Below are positions 63,000 through 64,000 of a DNA stretch of 64,000 nt, piece by piece; position 1 is the stretch's first letter; each line of letters begins with the position of its first letter. This DNA comes from Tolypothrix tenuis PCC 7101 (GTDB taxonomy: Bacteria; Cyanobacteriota; Cyanobacteriia; Cyanobacteriales; Nostocaceae): NCBI RefSeq assembly GCF_002368295.1, contig NZ_AP018248.1:2849977-2913976 (forward strand), read 5' to 3'. Under the pieces are notes generated by a model. The model worked only from the letters and a program-made list of their open reading frames with translations. It did no database searches and was not told the origin of the DNA. Both the position numbers and the translations under genes were made by a program.

Positions 63000-63731
63000 T
63001 TATTCTTGCCAAGTCACTTTAATAAAGTGTGCGTCGCGTCCCCAAACATCGCGTTTACGAATAATATTTTCAATTTTGAGGTTAAAGGGAATTGCAGTTG
63101 TTAAATAGCGCTGTGCCATAGTACCTAAATCTGGTGCTAATTCCGAGGCTGTTGTCGCTGCTAGCCCTAAACCTATGAGTTGCTCAATTGGTCGAAACGG
63201 TAGCAGCAGATTTACACCTACAGCCAATCCAGCAGTTAACAGCATAGCTACAGATAAATTTGTCCCGCAGCGGGGATGTACAGCTAAATCCCATTCGCCA
63301 TTGGTAAGGCGATGTAAAGCCAGGGTGACTGCGCGCCGTAAATCACTAATATTAACTTCTCCATACAGATAAAATCCTTGTTCTGTAGACAAACCACCTA
63401 ACAATTCGTTATCAACTTGCACAGTATTGGCTTCTGTGCCATGAGTATAAACACTTTTTGATTCACTCAAAACCCAAACAGTAGCGTGTTCTAAGGCATG
63501 AACTTGTCGCAGCATCAAAATTTCTTTCAATCCTGGTATAAATGATAACTGTTTGAGTAGTTCAGCATCTTGTGTAGGTTGAGGAAAGTTAGTAGACGCA
63601 GACGCGGAATTTTTGCCTACAAAGGTGTTTTCTGTAACCTGCGGAACTTTGTCAGTAAAAGGTAGACTCAAATCAAAGTTGAAAAAGTCAAAGGGCGAGG
63701 AGCCACTTTGAACAGAAGTAGAAGTATTCAT
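63000..63731 (-). CDS. DUF6391 family protein
   Basis: 243 residues from ATG 63731, which has a GGGGAG ribosome site, better than a TTG six codons upstream. The N-terminal 65 residues are Ser/Thr-rich. The DUF6391 core starts with MLRQVHALEHATVWVLSE, continues with AVHPRCGTNLSVAMLLTAGLA (one to two membrane helices, about 155-200) and ends with DVWGRDAHFIKV. The His and Cys residues around HALEHA and HPRCGTN look like a conserved site. Function is unknown to me. Confidence 0.82.
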   Translation of the reverse strand: MNTSTSVQSGSSPFDFFNFDLSLPFTDKVPQVTENTFVGKNSASASTNFPQPTQDAELLKQLSFIPGLKEILMLRQVHALEHATVWVLSESKSVYTHGTEANTVQVDNELLGGLSTEQGFYLYGEVNISDLRRAVTLALHRLTNGEWDLAVHPRCGTNLSVAMLLTAGLAVGVNLLLPFRPIEQLIGLGLAATTASELAPDLGTMAQRYLTTAIPFNLKIENIIRKRDVWGRDAHFIKVTWQE

Positions 63732-63828
63732 AGAAACACTGCTCCCCAAAGTGATGGAGCAACATAGATTTCTTTCAAATGTAGCGCTTGAACTCAGAGA
63801 TTATTGCTAATTTTTATTGAATTGGGGG

Positions 63829-63903
63829 TTGGGTAATAGGTAATGGGTAATGGGTAATGGGGAAATCACTAACACCAAACCCCAAACACCAAACACCCAA
63901 CAC
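63829..63903. repeat. STRR heptamers near the right window end
   Basis: GGGTAAT heptamers (about 63829-63862) and then ACACCAA/CACCCAA heptamers (about 63870-63903). They separate the DUF6391 gene from the partial frame at the edge. Confidence 0.75.
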
Positions 63904-63914
63904 CTAATATCAAA

Positions 63915-64000
63915 TTATTCTTGCGATGGGCAAAAGGGAACTTTCCCATCGGTAAAGTTAGGAACAACTCTACCGATATGGGAAAGAACCCTTTGTGAGG
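63915..64000 (-). CDS. C-terminus of a protein cut by the window edge
   Basis: On the minus strand one frame reads SQRVLSHIGRVVPNFTDGKV and then PFCPSQE before a TAA at 63917-63915. It looks like protein sequence and not repeat, and the other two frames close quickly or look poor. I do not recognise the family, and 28 codons are too few to be certain it is coding. Confidence 0.35.
   Translation of the reverse strand, partial: SQRVLSHIGRVVPNFTDGKVPFCPSQE

Overview
The window looks like chromosomal DNA from a filamentous cyanobacterium of the Nostocales (Calothrix/Tolypothrix/Fremyella/Nostoc-like). The evidence is phycocyanin genes and linkers, PcyA, a ChlH-family chelatase subunit, a cyanobacterial group 2 sigma factor, DevBCA-type exporter genes, very frequent GCGATCGC (HIP1) octamers, and heptanucleotide tandem repeats (STRRs) plus small palindromic or MITE-like elements in most intergenic gaps. 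I see no rRNA, tRNA, CRISPR array or complete insertion sequence.

Layout. 0-15 kb: housekeeping and transport. This includes an alpha/beta hydrolase, IspH, a HerA-like ATPase, a sigma factor, corrinoid adenosyltransferase, a macro-domain protein, and a TetR regulator divergent from a DevB-DevC-DevA exporter with two matching putative operators between them. 15-28 kb: a signalling and cell-surface block with a DUF928 protein, a CHASE2 hybrid histidine kinase overlapping a second REC-histidine kinase, a TPR-CHAT protein, a PEP-CTERM metalloprotease and a large two-partner-secretion exoprotein. 28-37 kb: mixed single genes, including a nitrilase-type amidohydrolase, MarC, a small double-glycine leader peptide, TPR and sugar-nucleotide reductase genes, an APC transporter, an exported lipoprotein methyltransferase and an SDR.

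36.9-46 kb is the most informative part: a minus-strand light-harvesting cluster read pcyA, cpcB2-cpcA2-rod linker-rod linker-cpcD, a 76-codon small gene, then cpcB1-cpcA1-cpcE-cpcF. Upstream of both pcyA and cpcB2 lies an exact TTGCACA-N4-TTGCACA direct repeat, the L-box bound by RcaC in type III chromatic acclimation. This suggests that phycocyanobilin synthesis and an inducible phycocyanin are switched on together in red light, while the second phycocyanin set with the CpcE/F lyase has no L-box. Hairpins after each cpcA gene and a strong terminator after cpcD would set the ratio of phycobiliprotein to linkers and lyase.

46-52.7 kb: two divergent toxin-antitoxin pairs, an 84-bp tandem repeat, and a ChlH paralogue whose reading frame carries three different dispersed repeats in frame. 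52.7-64 kb: an SGNH hydrolase, two adjacent signal-less peptidoglycan hydrolases, a LURP-one-like protein, a roughly 385-bp heptamer STRR, secreted small proteins, a methyltransferase, an ABA4-like membrane protein, a glycosyltransferase and a DUF6391 protein. Both window ends cut what look like minus-strand genes.
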